Origin: Spartobacteria bacterium
Lineage (GTDB): Bacteria > Verrucomicrobiota > Verrucomicrobiae > Chthoniobacterales > UBA6821
Length of the DNA stretch: 8,232 nucleotides
Direction: 5' to 3'
Assembly (NCBI GenBank): GCA_003136515.1
Contig: PLEU01000151.1
Span: 322-8,553 of the forward strand
Under the pieces are notes generated by a model that saw only the letters and a program-made list of their open reading frames with translations, had not been told where the DNA came from and ran no database searches. Positions 5,504-8,232 of the stretch are shown here, piece after piece; position 1 is the stretch's first letter, and every line of letters begins with the position of its first letter. The translations under genes and the position numbers were made by a program.

Positions 5504-6667
5504 ATGGTTCTTTCGGCATTCACGCTCCCTAGTTCCTGGGCATTACAACTTCTCGTTGCGATTCTGGGTCTGATTACCGGATCATTCCTTAATGCGGTGA
5601 TTCATCGCCTGCCGCGAGGCATCTCCCTGCTGAATCCCAGCCGCTCGTTCTGCCCGAGTTGTCAAAAGATGATTCCTTGGCATGAGAATCTACCGCTTGC
5701 CAGCTGGGTGCTGCTGCGTGGACGGTGTTCCGGATGTGCCTTGCCGATATCGACCCGATATCCATTGGTGGAGCTGCTGAGCGCGGGGCTTTATCTCTTG
5801 GCCTGGAATCGGTTCGGTCTGCCGCTGGCAGTAGTTTTTTGGATCTTTCTCTCCATGCTGGTGGCCGCAACCTTCATCGATCTCGACCATCTCATCATTC
5901 CCGATGAGATTACACTCGGCGGGACTGCCGCAGGATTGTGCTGCGCCACCCTCCTTCCAAATCTCGTGGGTGCCTCCTGTTGGTGGCAGGGATTTCTCTG
6001 TTCACTTCTGGGGGGAGCCGTTGGGTATTGCCTACTTTGGGGGGTGGTGGAGTTGGGAAAGCAGGCCTTCGGTCAGCGCAGGATTCATTCCAAAGAGCCC
6101 TGCGCCTTTGAAATTCTCACAAAGCACGAAGGAACTGTCCAGCAGCGCTATCTAATAGTTGGTGAGGAAGAGTTGGCACTGGAGGAGGTTTTTTATCGCA
6201 CGAGTGACCGGGTGGAGGCTGTGTGCGAGTGGATTGAGATTTCGGGGAAACGCCTTGGAAATGGGCGACTCATTCTTGATCAGGAGAGCATTAAGTTTGA
6301 AGGGAGGGAATGGCCTCTTGGTGAGGTCTCAACGATCCGTGCCGAAGTGACCGATCTGATACTGCCGCGCGAGGCTATGGGATTCGGTGACGTGAAGTTT
6401 TTGGCCTTTATCGGAACCTTTCTGGGGTGGAAGGGCGCTCTTTTCTCGCTCTTTGCGGGGTCGATCGCTGGAGCCGTGCTCGGCCTCGGCCTGCTTATGG
6501 TCACGCGTGGCCGATCAGGAGGTCGGATTCCTTTCGGGCCGTATCTTGCAATGGGTGCAGCGCTTTGGGTTTTTGCCGGGCCGTATTTGGTGAGCCTCTA
6601 TTGCACAAGACTGCACGGGGTGGAAGGGCAGGCTTTTTTCCTCTCTCCGCTCCATTTGCCTGTATAA
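5504..6667 (+). CDS. pilD: Type IV prepilin peptidase (A24 family) with ~100-residue insertion
   Basis: A 387-residue polytopic membrane aspartyl protease that cleaves, and probably N-methylates, type IV pilin-like proteins at the inner membrane. The N-terminal domain has GSFLNAVIHRLPRG (26-39) and the two zinc-type knuckles Cys50-x2-Cys53 and Cys75-x2-Cys78. The catalytic aspartates are Asp126 in FIDLDHLIIPDEIT and Asp296 in GFGDVK. Membrane spans occur at about 12-30, 87-100, 105-125, 136-152, 162-182 and in the 300-365 region. The catalytic residues are about 170 positions apart, against about 64 in Vibrio TcpJ. The extra soluble segment (about 187-286) explains the length over the usual 250-290. 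Both catalytic motifs are intact, so the enzyme should be active. It starts 68 bp after gmhA, has no clear ribosome binding site, and ends 12 bp before the ABC exporter gene. No pilin genes lie in the window. Confidence 0.92.
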   Translation: MVLSAFTLPSSWALQLLVAILGLITGSFLNAVIHRLPRGISLLNPSRSFCPSCQKMIPWHENLPLASWVLLRGRCSGCALPISTRYPLVELLSAGLYLLAWNRFGLPLAVVFWIFLSMLVAATFIDLDHLIIPDEITLGGTAAGLCCATLLPNLVGASCWWQGFLCSLLGGAVGYCLLWGVVELGKQAFGQRRIHSKEPCAFEILTKHEGTVQQRYLIVGEEELALEEVFYRTSDRVEAVCEWIEISGKRLGNGRLILDQESIKFEGREWPLGEVSTIRAEVTDLILPREAMGFGDVKFLAFIGTFLGWKGALFSLFAGSIAGAVLGLGLLMVTRGRSGGRIPFGPYLAMGAALWVFAGPYLVSLYCTRLHGVEGQAFFLSPLHLPV

Positions 6668-6679
6668 GGTTTCCCCCCC

Positions 6680-8232
6680 ATGTCTCAACCGCAGTATACG
6701 CCTATTCAGCAGAAGAGATCCCTTTTGAGATTTCTTCCTGAAAGCTGGCGTCCCGCGAAAGAACTTCTCCCTTTTCTCGCCCCTTACAAGCAACGCCTGG
6801 CCCTCGGATTGCTTGCGGGTATTGGCTTTGCGCTCGCGAATGCCAGCTTATTGCCTCTGGTTAACAGGATAGCCGATACAGCCTTTCACGGAAAATTCAA
6901 TCCAACGGATTTGATGAAAGGATCAGGGGCGGGACAAGGATCGGGTATTAGTGGCTTTCTTTGGATGATTGTGCTCATCCCGATCGTGATGATTTTGCGA
7001 GGACTCCTCGCATATGCGAATGTCTATTGTCTCACTTGGGTCAGCCTGAAGGCGTTGCGCGATATGCGCCGCCGGATCTTTGCTCATCTGATGGGCCAGT
7101 CGCTTGATTTTTTCAACAAGGCGCAGTCGGGCCGTCTCCTCTCCCGTGTCCTCAATGACACGATGGTGGCTCAAGAGTCGGTGGTCAGCATTGTCGGAGA
7201 GTTGGTGAAGCAGCCGCTGGCGGCAATTGGAGTCATCGCTTACCTATTCTACAAAGATTGGAGGTTCAGTCTCTTCGCGCTGGTACTTTTTCCACTCTGT
7301 CTCGTACCGGTGATCATCTATGGGCGGCGTGTTCGCAAGGCGGCTCGTGCCATGCAGAACGAAGCGGGGGTCATGGCGGTGATCCTCCAAGAGTCCTTTG
7401 CCGGTGTCCGAGTCATCAAGTCCTTCGCTCGCGAGGCCTTCCAACTCCGACTTTTTGACAAATCGAGCGATCAGCAGTTTCGCTCCAACATGAGCGCAAA
7501 AAAGAGTATGGCCATCGTGCAGCCTATGATGGAAAGCGTCTCAGCCTTCGGTGTCGCCTTGGCACTTTTCTATGTCTATTATTCGCATCTCACCATCGGA
7601 AGTTTTTTGGCACTCCTTGGAGGACTCTTCCTCCTTTATGATCCGATCAAGAATCTTAGCCGGATTCATGTGACGATTCAGAATTGCGTGGGAGCCGCAA
7701 CCAGCATTTTGGAACTGCTCGATACCAAGCCGACGATCCATGATCTCCCTGGTGCCCGTCCCCTGGAGAAGGTCCGCGGCCACATCGCTCTGGAGGCGCT
7801 GAGCTTTTCCTATGGTATTCCGGGTGTTACGGAGGAGGGCAATGCCATCACTGGATTGAACCTTGTCATACAGCCTGATCAGAAAGTCGCCCTCGTTGGA
7901 GCCAGCGGAGCGGGGAAGAGCACAATCCTTTCACTGCTCCTGCGGTTCTACGACCCGCAGCAGGGAAGAGTACTCATCGATGGGAATGATCTGCGCGATT
8001 TGACACTCCATTCTCTCCGTGAACAGATCGGCATCGTCACCCAGGAGAACTTTCTCTTTCACGACACGATCTACGAGAATATCCGCTTTGGCCGCCTCGA
8101 CGCCACCAGGGCCGAGATCGAGGAAGCGGCGCGTCTTGCCTATGCCCATGACTTCATTATGGCCCAGCCGCATGGCTATGAGACTCTCGTGGGTGACAAG
8201 GGCTCGCTCCTTTCCGGAGGTCAGCAGCAGCG
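6680..8232 (+). CDS. ABC exporter, fused permease/ATPase, MsbA-like (3' end beyond window)
   Basis: The frame stays open from the ATG at 6680 to the window edge, giving 517 complete codons. The permease domain (about residues 30-345) has roughly six spans and the typical coupling segments LDFFNKAQSGRLLSRVLNDT and ESFAGVRVIKSFARE. The ATPase domain follows, with Walker A GASGAGKST (407-415), the Q-loop at Gln455 in VTQENFLFHDTI, and the signature LSGGQQQ (511-517) as the last visible residues. Walker B, the D-loop and the H-loop would lie beyond the edge, in an expected 70-85 further residues. The architecture is that of homodimeric lipid A/lipid or multidrug exporters. The neighbouring gmhA favours a lipid A or LPS-related flippase, but sequence alone does not separate MsbA from related exporters. 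AAGG, formed by the end of the previous stop and the next bases, lies 10 bases before the ATG, and a run of seven C fills part of that spacer. Confidence 0.93.
   Translation, partial: MSQPQYTPIQQKRSLLRFLPESWRPAKELLPFLAPYKQRLALGLLAGIGFALANASLLPLVNRIADTAFHGKFNPTDLMKGSGAGQGSGISGFLWMIVLIPIVMILRGLLAYANVYCLTWVSLKALRDMRRRIFAHLMGQSLDFFNKAQSGRLLSRVLNDTMVAQESVVSIVGELVKQPLAAIGVIAYLFYKDWRFSLFALVLFPLCLVPVIIYGRRVRKAARAMQNEAGVMAVILQESFAGVRVIKSFAREAFQLRLFDKSSDQQFRSNMSAKKSMAIVQPMMESVSAFGVALALFYVYYSHLTIGSFLALLGGLFLLYDPIKNLSRIHVTIQNCVGAATSILELLDTKPTIHDLPGARPLEKVRGHIALEALSFSYGIPGVTEEGNAITGLNLVIQPDQKVALVGASGAGKSTILSLLLRFYDPQQGRVLIDGNDLRDLTLHSLREQIGIVTQENFLFHDTIYENIRFGRLDATRAEIEEAARLAYAHDFIMAQPHGYETLVGDKGSLLSGGQQQ

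Noticed and set aside
1..8232. CRISPR array, tRNA/rRNA genes, insertion sequences or phage genes.
   Set aside because: No regularly spaced repeats, transposase or integrase motifs, or cloverleaf/rRNA-like sequence were seen on either strand.

Overview
The window looks like chromosomal DNA of a member of the PVC group, most likely Verrucomicrobiota. This rests on the style of several proteins: a COG1579-type coiled-coil/zinc-ribbon protein, a prepilin peptidase with a long insertion, an ECF sigma/anti-sigma/metal-sensor cluster, and a 'CACGCG' outer-membrane barrel. Few genes have a clear Shine-Dalgarno sequence, and GC content is moderate by eye. The taxonomic call is inference from remembered family resemblance, not from a search.

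Layout. (1) 118-1605, + strand: a secreted beta-barrel protein, then a small DUF3147-type membrane protein. (2) 1591-3201, - strand: a compact regulatory operon. In transcription order it holds an exported 58-residue cysteine-rich mini-protein, a single-span anti-sigma factor, a membrane-anchored CnrX/Metal_resist-type sensor and an ECF sigma factor. The sensor and sigma genes overlap by one base (TGATG). The operon's 3' end overlaps the convergent DUF3147 gene by 15 bp. (3) 3202-3412: a non-coding stretch with a 21-bp-spaced direct repeat and two inverted repeats. (4) 3413-4711, - strand: a lipoprotein of unknown function, translationally close to the zinc-ribbon/coiled-coil protein. (5) 4869-8232, + strand: gmhA (first step of heptose synthesis for LPS), a prepilin peptidase and an MsbA-type ABC exporter that runs off the window edge.

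How the parts may work together. The anti-sigma, sensor and sigma genes follow the cnrY-cnrX-cnrH order of the Cupriavidus nickel/cobalt sensing system. The sensor would detect a periplasmic metal or redox signal and relieve the membrane anti-sigma factor, freeing the sigma factor. The unusual element is the first gene. It has a signal peptide followed by about 30 residues with eight cysteines in a near-symmetrical CxxCC-x6-CxxC-x4-CxxCC pattern, and it is short enough to be missed by ordinary gene calling. A strong RNA hairpin lies between it and the regulatory genes. The most interesting hypothesis is an exported metallothionein-like thiol peptide whose production is linked to a thiol-rich CnrX-like sensor. 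The + strand block at the right end is ordinary envelope biogenesis.
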